The notes under the pieces were generated by a model that was given only the letters and a program-made list of their open reading frames with translations, was not told the DNA's origin and searched no databases. A DNA stretch of 64,000 nucleotides from Rhodovulum sp. (GTDB lineage Bacteria > Pseudomonadota > Alphaproteobacteria > Rhodobacterales > Rhodobacteraceae). Below, in pieces: positions 27,232-36,254 of the stretch (positions are counted from its first letter, which is position 1; the number at the start of each line of letters is the position of its first letter). The stretch is taken from the NCBI GenBank assembly GCA_002706605.1, contig PALT01000015.1:1-64000 (forward strand). Reading direction: 5' to 3'. The position numbers and the translations under genes are program-made.

Positions 27232-27328
27232 TCGGTTAAGTTATTTTGAATTGAGGCGCGAAAAAGTCTCGTTTGTCGGTGTGAGAAAACGTTGCCATGT
27301 TCAGGGGGTGAAATCAAACTTAACCGAA
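27231..27328. promoter_or_regulatory. 12-bp inverted repeat bracketing the LysR/small-ORF divergent region
   Basis: TTCGGTTAAGTT (27231-27242) and AACTTAACCGAA (27317-27328) are perfect complements 74 bp apart. Each arm lies next to a start codon: the first begins on the last base of the LysR ATG, and the second ends 9 bp before the ATG at 27338. Both divergent mRNAs therefore carry the same leader just before translation. Candidate LysR operators or a shared leader element. Confidence 0.55.
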
Positions 27329-27337
27329 AGGTGCGAC

Positions 27338-27484
27338 ATGTTCGTTATTTCTGCTGATCCCCAGGTCCACCGCGCCGTCGAACGCGCCCGCGCAGAACGC
27401 TCAGGTGCCTTTTGGTCCCTGTTTCGCCGAACCCGTCCGAACCGCGTTGCCCATCGGCGCGGCTACGGTAAGGCTGCGGCGTAA
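27338..27484 (+). CDS. Small basic protein of unknown function (48 aa)
   Basis: 48 residues from the ATG at 27338, preceded by GAAAGG (27326-27331). The N-terminal half is helical and acidic/basic mixed (a DPQVHRAVERARAERS segment), and the second half is Arg-rich with aromatic residues, ending in RRGYGKAAA. The length and Arg-rich tail recall DUF1127-type small proteins, but the match is not close. Support comes from the ribosome site, the divergent promoter region and a stop just before the phaB terminator. It could be an RNA-associated or regulatory peptide. Confidence 0.55.
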   Translation: MFVISADPQVHRAVERARAERSGAFWSLFRRTRPNRVAHRRGYGKAAA

Positions 27485-27512
27485 AAAAGGGGCCACCGTT
27501 GCAGGTGGCCCC
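27483..27512 (-). terminator. Rho-independent terminator of phaB
   Basis: GGGGCCACC (27489-27497) and GGTGGCCCC (27504-27512) form a perfect 9-bp stem with a 6-base loop. On the minus strand it is followed by six T (27488-27483). It begins 27 bp past the phaB stop, and its T-tract touches the stop codon of the convergent 48-residue ORF. Confidence 0.85.
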
Positions 27513-27538
27513 ATCGTATCTCTGTCTGTCCGTCGGGA

Positions 27539-28261
27539 TTAGACGAAGAACTGACCGCCGTTCGCCGAGATGGTCGAACCGTTCACGAACTGTGCATCAT
27601 CGGCGGCCAAGAAGACAACGCAGCGTGCGATTTCTTCGGGCTCGCCCAGACGGCCGGTCGGGATTTGTGCAACGATCGAATCCCGCACTTTTTCCGGTAC
27701 AGCCATAACCATTTCCGTCGCGATATAGCCGGGGCAGATCGCGTTGGCGGTGATGTTGGCGCGTGCGCCCTCTTGGGCCAGCGATTTGACGATGCCCAAA
27801 TCGCCCGCCTTGGTCGCAGCATAGTTCACCTGAGCGAACTGGCCTTTCTGACCGTTGATCGACGAGATGACGACGATCCGGCCGAACTTGCGCTCACGCA
27901 TGCCGGGCCAGACGGGGTGAACGGTGTTGAACACGCCGGTCAGGTTGGTGTCGATCACCTGATGCCACTGTTCGGGGGTCATCTTGTGGAACGGCGCGTC
28001 GCGGGTGATGCCAGCGTTGGCGACAACGACGTCAATCGGGCCAAGCTCTTCTTCGATCTTGGCGATACCGGCCTGCGACTCTTCATAGCTGCCGACGTTC
28101 CATTTGTAGGTGCTGATACCGGTTTCCTCGGTAAACTTGGCGGCAGCTTCTTCGTTGCCTGCAAAGTTTGCTGCAACCGTATAGCCTGCATCTTTCAATG
28201 CTTTGCAGATTGCTGCGCCAATGCCGCGGGTGCCCCCGGTGACCAGTGCGACTCGTCCCAT
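27539..28261 (-). CDS. phaB: Acetoacetyl-CoA reductase PhaB
   Basis: NADPH-dependent reduction of acetoacetyl-CoA to (R)-3-hydroxybutyryl-CoA, the monomer for polyhydroxybutyrate and an entry to the ethylmalonyl-CoA pathway. The 240-residue short-chain dehydrogenase has the cofactor loop TGGTRGIG (from about residue 8), NAGIT (near 84), catalytic Ser in VISSINGQKG and Tyr-x3-Lys in NYAATKAG, and the PGYIATEMV segment. The ATG at 28261 is chosen over an upstream TTG because GGAGG precedes it by 5 bp. It has its own terminator and is separated from phaA by another. Confidence 0.96.
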   Translation of the reverse strand: MGRVALVTGGTRGIGAAICKALKDAGYTVAANFAGNEEAAAKFTEETGISTYKWNVGSYEESQAGIAKIEEELGPIDVVVANAGITRDAPFHKMTPEQWHQVIDTNLTGVFNTVHPVWPGMRERKFGRIVVISSINGQKGQFAQVNYAATKAGDLGIVKSLAQEGARANITANAICPGYIATEMVMAVPEKVRDSIVAQIPTGRLGEPEEIARCVVFLAADDAQFVNGSTISANGGQFFV

Positions 28262-28314
28262 GAATTCCTCCAATTTAGCGGTTCGATAACCTTGTTACAT
28301 TTTACATTCTGCAG

Positions 28315-28331
28315 GCGCAACATTATTGCGC
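28315..28331. promoter_or_regulatory. GCGCAA/TTGCGC inverted repeat upstream of phaB
   Basis: GCGCAA (28315-28320) and TTGCGC (28326-28331) are perfect 6-bp arms with a 5-bp centre, with CTGCAG just beside them at 28309-28314. The site lies 54-70 bp before the phaB ATG. PhaR repressors of PHB genes bind TGC-rich dyads, so this is a candidate operator. Confidence 0.4.
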
Positions 28332-28367
28332 GCGGAAAGTTCACATTGTCTACTAAAGTCAAATAAA

Positions 28368-28391
28368 AAAAGGGTGCCGAAGCACCCTTTT
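28368..28391 (-). terminator. Rho-independent terminator between phaA and phaB
   Basis: AAAAGGGTGC (28368-28377) and GCACCCTTTT (28382-28391) form a perfect 10-bp stem with loop CGAA, followed on the minus strand by T-rich sequence. It ends phaA transcription 17 bp past its stop. Confidence 0.88.
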
Positions 28392-28407
28392 GATTGCTGC
28401 GCTGCGG

Positions 28408-29583
28408 TTACGGACGCTCCAGGCACATGGCCACGCCCATACCGCCGCCGATGCACAGGGTCGCCAGACCCTTTTTCGCGTCGCGGCGTTTCATTTCGAA
28501 CAGCAGCGTGTTCAGGATACGACAGCCCGACGCACCGATCGGGTGACCGATGGCGATGGCGCCGCCGTTCACGTTCACGATGTCGGTGTTCCAACCCATG
28601 TCTTTGTTCACGGCGCAGGCCTGTGCGGCAAAGGCTTCGTTGGCTTCGACCAGATCCAGATCACCGGCGCTCCAACCTGCTTTGTCGAGGGCCTTGCGGC
28701 TTGCGTAGATGGGGCCGACGCCCATGACGCTGGGGTCCAGACCGGCGGTGGCGTAGGAGGCGATGCGAGCCAGCGGTTCCAGACCACGCTTTTCGGCCTC
28801 TTCCGCGCTCATCAGCAGAACAGCGGCAGCACCGTCGTTCAAGCCCGAGGCGTTGGCGGCGGTTACGCTGCCGTCTTTGGTGAAAGCGGGGCGCATTTTC
28901 TGCATGGCTTCGATGTTGGCGCCGTGACGGATGTATTCGTCTTTGTCGACGATGATGTCGCCCTTGCGGGTCTTGATCGTGAAGGGGATGACCTCTTCGT
29001 CGAACTTACCGGCCTTTTGGGCGGCTTCGGCTTTGTTCTGCGAGGCGAGGGCGAATTCGTCCTGTTGCTCGCGGCTGATCTGCCATTGCTCGGCGACATT
29101 CTCGGCGGTTTGACCCATGTGATAGCCGTTGAAGGCGTCCCACAGACCGTCACGGATCATCGAGTCGATGAACTTCATGTCGCCCATTTTGTGGCCGGCA
29201 CGCAGGTGGGCAACGTGGGGGCTGAGGCTCATGTTTTCCTGACCACCGGCGGCGACGATCGATGCGTCACCCAGTTGGATGTGCTGAGCAGCCAGAGCAA
29301 CCGCGCGCAGACCCGAACCACACACCTGGTTCAGCGACCAAGCCGCCGATTCAATCGGCAGACCGGCGTTGACGTGGGCCTGACGGGCGGGGTTTTGACC
29401 CTGACCGGCGGTCAGAACCTGACCAAGGATGGTTTCGCTGACCTCTCCTTTGTCGATGCCGGCGCGTTCGACGATAGCCTCAAGCACAGCAGCACCCATA
29501 TCGTGTGCGGGGGTGTTCGCGAACGAACCGTTAAAGCTGCCGACTGCGGTACGGGCGGCCGAAACGATTACAACATTGGTCAT
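28408..29583 (-). CDS. phaA: Acetyl-CoA C-acetyltransferase PhaA
   Basis: Thiolase condensing two acetyl-CoA into acetoacetyl-CoA for PHB synthesis, the ethylmalonyl-CoA pathway or ketone degradation. The 391-residue protein has the acyl-accepting Cys in [12 protein letters not shown] (near residue 88), the second set in [15 protein letters not shown] (near 345) and the C-terminal Cys in [14 protein letters not shown]. Length is standard. ATG at 29583. It precedes phaB on the minus strand, but a strong terminator lies between them, so each gene probably has its own promoter. No phaC, phaZ or phasin is in the window. Confidence 0.96.
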   Translation of the reverse strand: MTNVVIVSAARTAVGSFNGSFANTPAHDMGAAVLEAIVERAGIDKGEVSETILGQVLTAGQGQNPARQAHVNAGLPIESAAWSLNQVCGSGLRAVALAAQHIQLGDASIVAAGGQENMSLSPHVAHLRAGHKMGDMKFIDSMIRDGLWDAFNGYHMGQTAENVAEQWQISREQQDEFALASQNKAEAAQKAGKFDEEVIPFTIKTRKGDIIVDKDEYIRHGANIEAMQKMRPAFTKDGSVTAANASGLNDGAAAVLLMSAEEAEKRGLEPLARIASYATAGLDPSVMGVGPIYASRKALDKAGWSAGDLDLVEANEAFAAQACAVNKDMGWNTDIVNVNGGAIAIGHPIGASGCRILNTLLFEMKRRDAKKGLATLCIGGGMGVAMCLERP

Positions 29584-29720
29584 AGGTCAGTCCTCTTCCC
29601 TTCATGATTGCCGGGTTCAAGCCCCCCAAGCGGGAGCGTGACCCAACCGTATGTGAAATTCCTACGCGTAAGTAGGTGTAAGGGCAATCATATATGCTGC
29701 AATTGCATTATATGTCTCGG

Positions 29721-30557
29721 CTAAGCGGACCGTTTGCGACCAATGTGCCATGGTGGGGAAATGGTGGGGGCGCCGATGAAATACCCCTGCAGGCAATCGA
29801 CACCGGACTGGGCAAGGAACTGGGCATCCTCTGCGCGCTCAACGCTTTCGGCGACGGTGAACATGTCAAAGTGTTGTCCGATTGAAATCAACGCCTTAGC
29901 CAGAACCTGATTGTCGGGGTCGGTGGAGATGCCGCGGATGAATTGACCGTCGATTTTCAGGATGTCAAAGAAGAATTCGCGCAGGTATCTGAACGACGTA
30001 TACCCCGCGCCAAAATCGTCCAGAGCAAAGGCAATCCCGCGCCGTTGCATCTGTTCCATAAAAACCGCCACGAGGTCGGGCATGATCATGGCCGAACTTT
30101 CGGTGATTTCGAGAATCAACCGTTCGGCGATTGTCGGATCTGTACGCAGTCCACGATTTAGGGTTTCGATCCACGCGGGATAGCCGATGGAGCGCGCCGA
30201 TAGGTTGATGGAAATGCGCGTGTCCTTGGTTTCACGCAGGGCCGCAAGCCCGAGTTCCAGCGCGCGCACGTCGATATCACGACCCAGCGGATGCGCCTCG
30301 ACCGTGGACATGAATTCCCGCGCGGGGATGACGCGGCCGGTCGGGTCGCCGATACGGATCAGACCCTCGTAAAACGCGATGCGTTGGGAACCCGCGCACA
30401 TCTGCACCGGCTGAAAGGCCAGCAAGGTTTGCCCGTTGGACAACGCGTTTCGCACCATCGACAGGATATCGCGATCGCGCGCCGTCACGGCCGCAGACAG
30501 CGGAGAATCATCCACATCCATAGTTAGGGGTTCACCCGATTGATCCATCGGTTTCAT
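29721..30557 (-). CDS. Stand-alone EAL-domain protein (predicted c-di-GMP phosphodiesterase)
   Basis: 278 residues: a short polar N-terminus (about 45 residues) followed by one EAL domain and no GGDEF, membrane or sensor domain. The signature is E-G-L (YEGLIR, near 65) rather than E-A-L. The other catalytic positions look intact: Asn in NLSARS, Glu in EITES, the DDFGAGYTS pair of aspartates, Lys in KIDGQF, Glu in AESVE and Gln in LQGY. It is therefore probably active in hydrolysing cyclic di-GMP. Starts at the ATG at 30557. No partner cyclase is nearby. Confidence 0.9.
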   Translation of the reverse strand: MKPMDQSGEPLTMDVDDSPLSAAVTARDRDILSMVRNALSNGQTLLAFQPVQMCAGSQRIAFYEGLIRIGDPTGRVIPAREFMSTVEAHPLGRDIDVRALELGLAALRETKDTRISINLSARSIGYPAWIETLNRGLRTDPTIAERLILEITESSAMIMPDLVAVFMEQMQRRGIAFALDDFGAGYTSFRYLREFFFDILKIDGQFIRGISTDPDNQVLAKALISIGQHFDMFTVAESVERAEDAQFLAQSGVDCLQGYFIGAPTISPPWHIGRKRSA

Positions 30558-30712
30558 GGCAGACTCCTTGGCAGACGGATGCAGCCTGTCACCACGGGTC
30601 TTAACGGGGAATGAATGGTTGGATTTGCGTCGAATTTGAACAATCGGAGCGGGCGCTGGCCCCCGCTGCGTTGCCGCGCTAGGCTGATCCCGAACAACAG
30701 ATGAGGTGGGCC

Positions 30713-32407
30713 ATGCGCGATCTGGAAACCCGAATTGCCCAAGGGCGCGGTGATGAGGCGGCGGATATCGTCCTGCGGGGCGGGCGGGTGTTTGACCTGA
30801 TCACCGGCACGATGATCGAGGGCGATGTCGCGATTTGTGGCGACATGATCGTTGGGATCGGCGCAGAGTATGAGGGTGCACAGGTCATCGACATGGGCGG
30901 GCGCATCTTGGTGCCTGGGTTCATCGACACGCATCTGCATATCGAAAGCTCTCTCATCACGCCGTTTGAATTCGACCGCTGTGTCGGACCGCGCGGGGTG
31001 ACGACGGCGATTTGCGACCCGCACGAAATCGCCAATGTCATCGGTTTGGACGGTATCCGGTATTTTCAGGCCTGCGCGGAACGGACTCTGATGGACATTC
31101 GGGTGCAGCTTTCGTCCTGCGTTCCGTCCACCGATATGGAAACGGCGGGGGCCGAGATTTTGGCCGATGATCTGGCCGAGGTCATGGGGCATCCGTCTGG
31201 CATCGGGCTGGCCGAGTTCATGAACTATCCCGGTGTGATTTACCGCGACCCCCGCGCGATGGCCAAGCTGCGCCTGTTTGAGGGCGGCCATATCGACGGG
31301 CATTGTCCGCAGCTGTCCGGTAAGGACCTGAACGCCTATATCGCCGCTGGCATCCGAACCGAGCATGAGGCGACCACCGCCGCCGAGGCCATCGAAAAGT
31401 TGCAAAAAGGGATGCGCGTCCTGATCCGTGAGGGCTCGGTCAGCAAGGATATGAACGCGCTGGCCCCCGTTCTGACCGACACGACCGCGCCTTATATGTG
31501 TCTGTGCACGGATGACCGAAACCCGCTGGACATCGCGGAATACGGCCATTTGGATTTCATGATCCGCAGCCTGATCGCCAAAGGGGCCTCACCCCTAGCG
31601 ACCTATCGCGCGGCAAGCCTATCTGCGGCCGAGGCCTTCGGGCTAAAGGATCGGGGTCTGATCGCGCCGGGGAAACGGGCGGACATTGTGGTGCTGGACG
31701 ATCTGGACACCTGCGCGGTGCATACCGTGTTTTCCGGTGGGGTCGAACTGACCGACGCCGCATTCGCCGCGCGGGATGTGATCGAACCAGTCGGGCGCAA
31801 TTCCGTCATCGCGCCGCAGGTCACGGCGGATCATTTCCGCACCCGTGGCAATCATGAAACCGTCGATGTGATCGGCATTCTGGACGGCAAAATCATCACC
31901 GAACACCTGCGTGAGGACGTCACGTTTGTGGATGGCGACCAACGCCCCGATCCGGCGCGCGATCTGATGCGGATCGCGGTGGTCGAGCGCCATGGCAAGA
32001 ACGGCAATATCGCGACGGGCTTTGTGCGCGGGTTCAACATGCAATGCGGCGCGATTGCCTCAACCGTCTGTCATGATCACCACAATATCGCGGTGGTGGG
32101 GGCAAGCTATGACGACATGGCCCTTGCCGCGAACCGGTTGTCCCAGATTGAGGGCGGGTTTGCCGTGGCCAAGGACGGCGAAATCTTGGCCGAGCTGGCC
32201 CTACCCGTCGCCGGATTGATGAGCCTTGAGCGGTTTGAGGTCGTGCGCGATCAACTGTTCGATCTGCGCGCCGCCGCCAAGGATTTGGGCGTCACGTTGG
32301 ACGAGCCGTTCCTACAGCTGGCGTTTCTGGCCCTGCCGGTGATCCCCGCATTGAAAATCACCGACCGTGGCATGGTGGATGTGATCAAGTTCGAACTGAT
32401 CAGCTAG
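30713..32407 (+). CDS. ade: Adenine deaminase
   Basis: Converts adenine to hypoxanthine and ammonia in purine salvage. The 564-residue amidohydrolase has [14 protein letters not shown] (metal His-x-His and Glu, near residue 72), DGHCPQLSG (near 195), RTEHEATT, and [17 protein letters not shown] (near 267). It also has the C-terminal Ade domain with [17 protein letters not shown]. The ATG at 30713 is preferred to one at 30701 because GAGGTG lies just before it. The stop overlaps the convergent TlpA-like gene by 8 bp. A GC-rich palindrome-like stretch lies upstream (about 30650-30670). Confidence 0.94.
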   Translation: MRDLETRIAQGRGDEAADIVLRGGRVFDLITGTMIEGDVAICGDMIVGIGAEYEGAQVIDMGGRILVPGFIDTHLHIESSLITPFEFDRCVGPRGVTTAICDPHEIANVIGLDGIRYFQACAERTLMDIRVQLSSCVPSTDMETAGAEILADDLAEVMGHPSGIGLAEFMNYPGVIYRDPRAMAKLRLFEGGHIDGHCPQLSGKDLNAYIAAGIRTEHEATTAAEAIEKLQKGMRVLIREGSVSKDMNALAPVLTDTTAPYMCLCTDDRNPLDIAEYGHLDFMIRSLIAKGASPLATYRAASLSAAEAFGLKDRGLIAPGKRADIVVLDDLDTCAVHTVFSGGVELTDAAFAARDVIEPVGRNSVIAPQVTADHFRTRGNHETVDVIGILDGKIITEHLREDVTFVDGDQRPDPARDLMRIAVVERHGKNGNIATGFVRGFNMQCGAIASTVCHDHHNIAVVGASYDDMALAANRLSQIEGGFAVAKDGEILAELALPVAGLMSLERFEVVRDQLFDLRAAAKDLGVTLDEPFLQLAFLALPVIPALKITDRGMVDVIKFELIS

Positions 32408-32972
32408 GGATCTCTTCGCGATCCAGCAGCTCGTCCAGAATCACACGTGCATTGGGGCCGTCCCATTCGGCCTCACCGATCAGGCGGGCAATCTCCCGCC
32501 CTTCGGGGTCCATGATGACGGTGACGGGCAGACCCAGAACCGACATCTGACGCGACAGGATCGCAAACGGATCGCGCAGGGCGACAACGTTCTCGACGCC
32601 GGTTTCCTCAAAGAAACGGTGAATGCCCGGAACCGACAGACGACCAACGGCGATGGTGACGACCTCAAAATCCTCACCGGCCAATTCGGTCTGCAACCGG
32701 TCCAGCCCCGGCATTTCCTTGCGGCAGGGCGCACACCACGTGGCCCAGAAATTCACCACCACATATTTGCCCTGATACTCGGCCAGCGTCACAGGTGCCC
32801 CGTCCAGCGTTTCCAGCGGCGCGATGATCGGGATCGGCTGCGGCTCGGCGTGGACGTTCAGTTTCAGCATGTCGCCCTGACGCAAAGCGGCGATATCCGC
32901 CGTTTCGGCAAGCGCGGCATTTGCACCAAGCGCAAGGGCCGTATAAAGGACGACAGAACGTAAAATGCGCAT
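32400..32972 (-). CDS. TlpA-like thioredoxin-fold disulfide reductase
   Basis: 190 residues from the ATG at 32972, preceded by GAGGGAAG. A signal peptide or anchor covers residues 1-22 (ending NAALA). The thioredoxin domain has the active site [15 protein letters not shown] (Cys-Ala-Pro-Cys, near 78) and the cis-Pro segment [11 protein letters not shown] near 148. It acts in the periplasm as a thiol reductant, for example in cytochrome c or oxidase maturation. Its start codon lies only 22 bp from argH's on the opposite strand, so its promoter must lie within argH sequence or overlap it. Convergent with ade. Confidence 0.9.
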   Translation of the reverse strand: MRILRSVVLYTALALGANAALAETADIAALRQGDMLKLNVHAEPQPIPIIAPLETLDGAPVTLAEYQGKYVVVNFWATWCAPCRKEMPGLDRLQTELAGEDFEVVTIAVGRLSVPGIHRFFEETGVENVVALRDPFAILSRQMSVLGLPVTVIMDPEGREIARLIGEAEWDGPNARVILDELLDREEIPS

Positions 32973-32994
32973 AACTTCCCTCACGGATGATCTC

Positions 32995-34386
32995 ATGACC
33001 CAAGATAAATCGAACGCCATGTGGGGCGGACGCTTCGCCGCTGGACCTGACGCTATCATGGAGGCGATCAACGCTTCGATCGGTTTCGATCAACGCCTCG
33101 CCTCTCAGGACATCCGCGGGTCGCGGGCGCACGCCGCCATGTTGGCGAACTGCGGTATCATCAGTCCTAATGATGCCGAGGCCATCCGTGAAGGCCTGCT
33201 CACCGTATTGTCAGAGATTGAGGGCGGAACATTCGCCTTTTCGACCGCCTTGGAAGACATCCACATGAATGTCGAGGCGCGCTTGAAAGAGATCGTCGGC
33301 GAACCGGCGGGCCGTCTGCACACCGCACGTTCGCGCAACGATCAGGTCGCAACCGATTTCAAACTCTGGGTCCGCGATCAGATCGACGCCGCCATCGACG
33401 GGATCGGTGCCTTGATTGAGGCCCTGTTGGTTCAGGCCGAGGCCGGTGCCGATTGGGTCATGCCCGGCTTTACCCACCTGCAAACCGCCCAGCCCGTGAC
33501 ATGGGGCCACCACATGATGGCCTATGTCGAAATGCTGGGCCGTGATCAGAGCCGCTTCAAAGACGCCCGCGCCCGCATGAACGAAAGCCCCCTTGGCGCC
33601 GCCGCCCTTGCCGGCACGTCCTTCCCGATCGACCGGTTCCAAACCGCAGCGGATCTGGGGTTTGACCGTCCGGCGGCGAACTCGCTGGACGCGGTGTCGG
33701 ATCGTGACTTTGCTCTGGAATTCCTGTCCTGCGCCTCGATCTGTGCGATGCACCTCAGCCGCTTTGCCGAGGAACTGGTGATCTGGTCCTCTGCCCAGTT
33801 CCGGTTCGTGACCCTGTCTGACCGGTTCAGCACCGGTTCCTCCATCATGCCGCAAAAGAAAAACCCCGATGCGGCCGAACTGATCCGCGCCAAAATCGGC
33901 CGTATCTTTGGGGCGAATGTCGCCCTGATGACGGTGATGAAGGGTCTGCCGCTGGCCTATTCCAAGGACATGCAAGAGGACAAGGAACAGGTCTTTGACG
34001 CCGCCGACAACCTCATGCTGGCGCTGGCCGCGATGACCGGCATGGTCAAGGATATGTCGGCCAATATCGAGCCGCTGGAAAAGGCCGCCGCCTCCGGCTT
34101 CTCGACCGCAACCGATCTGGCCGACTGGCTTGTGCGGGCACTGAACATGCCGTTCCGCGATGCCCACCACGTGACCGGTACGCTGGTGGCCTTGGCAGAG
34201 GGGCGCGGCTGTGACCTGCCCGACCTGTCGCTGGCCGATATGCAGGGCGTCCATGCCGAAATCACCGAGGACGTGTTCAACGTGCTTGGCGTGCAGAACT
34301 CTGTTGCCAGCCGCCAGAGCTATGGCGGAACCGCCCCCGATCAGGTCCGTGCGCAAATCAAACGCTGGCGCGAGGCGCTGGCATGA
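32995..34386 (+). CDS. argH: Argininosuccinate lyase
   Basis: Last step of arginine synthesis: argininosuccinate to arginine plus fumarate. 463 residues from the ATG at 32995 ([18 protein letters not shown]). Signatures are [15 protein letters not shown] (near 80), [16 protein letters not shown] (near 110) and [15 protein letters not shown] (near 280), the last holding the fumarase-superfamily catalytic loop. The stop overlaps the start of a 44-residue lipoprotein (ATGA), and DUF2834 and lysA genes follow, making an argH-lysA amino-acid cluster. Confidence 0.96.
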   Translation: MTQDKSNAMWGGRFAAGPDAIMEAINASIGFDQRLASQDIRGSRAHAAMLANCGIISPNDAEAIREGLLTVLSEIEGGTFAFSTALEDIHMNVEARLKEIVGEPAGRLHTARSRNDQVATDFKLWVRDQIDAAIDGIGALIEALLVQAEAGADWVMPGFTHLQTAQPVTWGHHMMAYVEMLGRDQSRFKDARARMNESPLGAAALAGTSFPIDRFQTAADLGFDRPAANSLDAVSDRDFALEFLSCASICAMHLSRFAEELVIWSSAQFRFVTLSDRFSTGSSIMPQKKNPDAAELIRAKIGRIFGANVALMTVMKGLPLAYSKDMQEDKEQVFDAADNLMLALAAMTGMVKDMSANIEPLEKAAASGFSTATDLADWLVRALNMPFRDAHHVTGTLVALAEGRGCDLPDLSLADMQGVHAEITEDVFNVLGVQNSVASRQSYGGTAPDQVRAQIKRWREALA

Positions 34387-34517
34387 TCCGCGCGGCGCTG
34401 CTCCTCGGGGCCCTTGTGGCGCTCTCGGCCTGCGGGGTCGATGGCGCGCCCCAACGCCCGGGCACGGAACTGGGCGTCACCCTCTCGGGCACTATCTCTG
34501 CGGGGATCGGGTCCTAA
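34383..34517 (+). CDS. Small lipoprotein (LptM-like candidate)
   Basis: A 44-residue protein: hydrophobic signal, lipobox ending LSAC (Cys17), then a short Gly/Pro/Ser/Thr-rich tail beginning [10 protein letters not shown]. The pattern Cys-Gly-x2-Gly-(x2)-x-x-Pro resembles the YifL/LptM-type lipoprotein attachment family. In E. coli lptM sits just upstream of dapF, also in the lysine/DAP branch; here the gene sits between argH and lysA. LptM helps assemble the LPS transport protein LptD, but that role here is only a suggestion. ATGA overlap with argH. Confidence 0.75.
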   Translation: MIRAALLLGALVALSACGVDGAPQRPGTELGVTLSGTISAGIGS

Positions 34518-34530
34518 ACGGGGATAACAC

Positions 34531-34842
34531 ATGCTGCGCGCAACCTTTCTCGGCTTGGCCATCTGGGGGGCAATCCACCCGATGGCCTATTTCATCGCAT
34601 GGTTCGCGGAACATGGCGTCTCACTCTCGGGCCTGATCGATGCGTGGCACACCAATAATGCCACCTCGGGTCTGACGTGGGACCTGACCATCGCGGCCAT
34701 CGCCCTGACCGTCTGGATACTCGCCTCCGCGCGCAAAACATCCGACCGCACGCTCCTCTGGGCGATCCCCGCCACCTTCTGCATCGGCGTCTCTTGCGGG
34801 TTACCGCTGTTTCTCTACCTCTCCACCCGCCCCCGCGCCTGA
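34531..34842 (+). CDS. DUF2834 membrane protein
   Basis: 103 residues with three membrane helices (about 3-24, 47-67 and 76-98) and the family tail ending GVSCGLPLFLYL. No function is known for DUF2834 proteins. It follows the lipoprotein by 13 bp, so it is probably part of the argH transcript. ATG at 34531, preceded by GGGGA (34520-34524). A hairpin-rich intergenic element follows directly after the stop. Confidence 0.85.
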   Translation: MLRATFLGLAIWGAIHPMAYFIAWFAEHGVSLSGLIDAWHTNNATSGLTWDLTIAAIALTVWILASARKTSDRTLLWAIPATFCIGVSCGLPLFLYLSTRPRA

Positions 34843-34890
34843 TTTCACCTGGATGAAATACTCCGGGGGTCCGGGGGCTGGCCCCCGGCT
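34842..34890. repeat. Palindromic intergenic element upstream of lysA (REP-like)
   Basis: Two consecutive palindromes: ATTTCA (34842-34847) with TGAAAT (34854-34859), then CCGGGGG (34871-34877) with CCCCCGG (34882-34888). I recall near-identical GC-rich units scattered between genes in many Rhodobacteraceae. A weaker look-alike (GGCGCTGGCCCCCGCTGCG) is upstream of ade at about 30652-30670. It may also stop transcription before lysA. Confidence 0.5.
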
Positions 34891-34952
34891 GCGCCGCATT
34901 GCATCGCACCGCACATATGCTAAGACGCGCCAAGGCCAATGGGGACACGATC

Positions 34953-36218
34953 ATGGACCACTTTCTCTATCGCAACGGCACGCTCTACGCCGAAGACGTC
35001 GCACTCACCGATATCGCGGCACAGGTCGGCACGCCGTTCTATTGCTATTCCACGGCCACCTTTACTCGCCACTTCCGCCTGTTTGATGAGGCGCTGGACG
35101 GGATGGACCACCTCGTCTGCTACGCGATGAAGGCCAACTCGAACCAGGCGATCCTGTCCCTGATGGCCGGTCTCGGCGCAGGCGTCGATGTGGTCTCGGG
35201 CGGGGAATACGCACGCGCCAAGGCCGCAGGGTTCGACGGTGATAAAATCGTCTTCTCGGGCGTAGGCAAAACCCGCGAGGAAATGCGCGCGGCCCTGACC
35301 GGCGGCATCCGTCAGTTCAACCTCGAATCCGAACCCGAAATGCTGGTTCTGAATGAGGTCGCGCTGGAACTTGGCACCGTGGCCCCCGTCACCGTGCGCG
35401 TGAACCCCGATGTCGACGCAAAAACCCATGAAAAAATCGCCACCGGCAAATCGGAAAACAAATTCGGTATCCCGATTGCCCGCGCGCGAGAGGTCTATGC
35501 CCATATCGCGACCCTGCCGGGGCTGCGCGTCGTCGGCATCGACGTCCATATCGGCAGCCAGCTGACCGACCTCGAACCCTTCCGTCTGGCCTATCGCAAG
35601 GTGGCCGAACTGACCGAGACCCTGCGCGCCGATGGCCATGACATCATCCGTCTGGATCTTGGCGGCGGGCTGGGCATTCCCTATGCCCGCGGCAATGAGG
35701 CCCCGCCGCTGCCCGTGGAATACGGCGCCATGGTCAAAGAGGAGCTGTCGCATCTGGGCTGCGAGATCGAGATCGAACCGGGCCGCCTGATCGCGGGCAA
35801 CTCGGGCGTTCTGGTGTCTGAAGTGATCTATGTGAAATCCGGCGAAGGGCGCGATTTCCTGATCATCGACGCGGCCATGAACGATCTGGTCCGCCCGTCC
35901 ATGTACGGCGCGCATCACGATATCGTCCCCGTGGTTGAGGCCGCGCCGGGCGCCGAGCAACAACCCTATGACATCGTGGGTCCCGTCTGCGAATCGGGCG
36001 ATACCTTTGCCAAGCAACGGAATATGACCAAAGTCGCAGCCGGTGATCTGGTCGCCTTCCGCTCGGCCGGTGCATATGGCGCGGTTATGGCGTCGGAATA
36101 CAACACCCGCCCCCTGATCCCCGAAGTTTTGGTGCATGAGGATCAATTCGCTGTCATTCGTTCGCGCCCAAGCTTTGACGAAATCATAAACCGCGATACC
36201 ATTCCCACATGGCTCTAG
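34953..36218 (+). CDS. lysA: Diaminopimelate decarboxylase
   Basis: PLP enzyme converting meso-diaminopimelate to L-lysine. 421 residues from the ATG at 34953 (MDHFLYRNGTLYAED). PLP Lys is in CYAMKANSNQA (near 60), the Gly-rich loop GGGLGIPY near 235, EPGRLIAGNSGVL near 275 and CESGDTFAK near 345. The in-frame start at 34899 would add 18 residues without family support. It follows argH and DUF2834 genes but is separated from them by a hairpin-rich 110-bp gap, so it may have its own promoter. Confidence 0.96.
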   Translation: MDHFLYRNGTLYAEDVALTDIAAQVGTPFYCYSTATFTRHFRLFDEALDGMDHLVCYAMKANSNQAILSLMAGLGAGVDVVSGGEYARAKAAGFDGDKIVFSGVGKTREEMRAALTGGIRQFNLESEPEMLVLNEVALELGTVAPVTVRVNPDVDAKTHEKIATGKSENKFGIPIARAREVYAHIATLPGLRVVGIDVHIGSQLTDLEPFRLAYRKVAELTETLRADGHDIIRLDLGGGLGIPYARGNEAPPLPVEYGAMVKEELSHLGCEIEIEPGRLIAGNSGVLVSEVIYVKSGEGRDFLIIDAAMNDLVRPSMYGAHHDIVPVVEAAPGAEQQPYDIVGPVCESGDTFAKQRNMTKVAAGDLVAFRSAGAYGAVMASEYNTRPLIPEVLVHEDQFAVIRSRPSFDEIINRDTIPTWL

Positions 36219-36254
36219 TCGCGCAATCCCGCGCCCTAGGGCAGTGGGACCGCG

